NCBI GenBank assembly: GCA_903875055.1
Contig: CAIQUX010000184.1
Coordinates: 1 to 38,959 of the forward strand
Origin: an uncultured Bacteroidota bacterium
GTDB taxonomy: Bacteria; Bacteroidota; Bacteroidia; Chitinophagales; Chitinophagaceae
DNA length: 38,959 bases
Direction of reading: 5' to 3'
Both the position numbers and the translations under genes were made by a program. Under the pieces are notes generated by a model. The model was not told the DNA's origin. It saw nothing but the letters and a program-made list of their open reading frames with translations, and ran no database searches. Within the stretch, counting starts at the first letter, position 1; every line of letters starts with the position of its first letter. This document shows, in pieces, positions 38,958-38,959 of the stretch.

Positions 38958-38959
38958 AT

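Overview
The window is a Bacteroidota-type chromosomal segment, judged from SprA/T9SS, a T9SS C-terminal sorting domain, rfaE2, UPF0104 and panD, and TAnnTTTG-like promoter motifs. The left ~13 kb is an accessory stress/envelope region. It holds small stress families (glycine-zipper general stress protein, PA2169/DUF2383, low-affinity iron permease, CsbD, YtxH, holin-X, lmo0937/DUF5670), a DUF3494 ice-binding protein with a dockerin-like tail, a GH130-like / GT4-toroid gene pair, and two small decayed genes. The middle is ordinary core genome: a Thr-Tyr-Gly-Thr tRNA cluster, ACP phosphodiesterase, fusA, SpmA/B-like protein, rfaE2, UPF0104, panD, a KS-ACP-acyltransferase trio, ruvA and sprA (2524 aa). 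The right end has a dienelactone hydrolase, a DEAD-box helicase, DinB, a T9SS cargo gene split by one in-frame TAG, a ~0.8 kb hierarchical tandem-repeat region and a truncated TPR protein. The repeat region contains 25 in-register 21-bp units encoding an xIM[I/M/T/L]xxx heptad ORF, next to four 41-bp repeats that each start with a perfect palindrome. The items I rate highest are this nested repeat region, the amber-split T9SS cargo gene, and the decayed DUF5670 copy about 2 kb from an intact paralog. No CRISPR array, rRNA, transposase or prophage was seen. Family calls come from reading the translations, with no database search.
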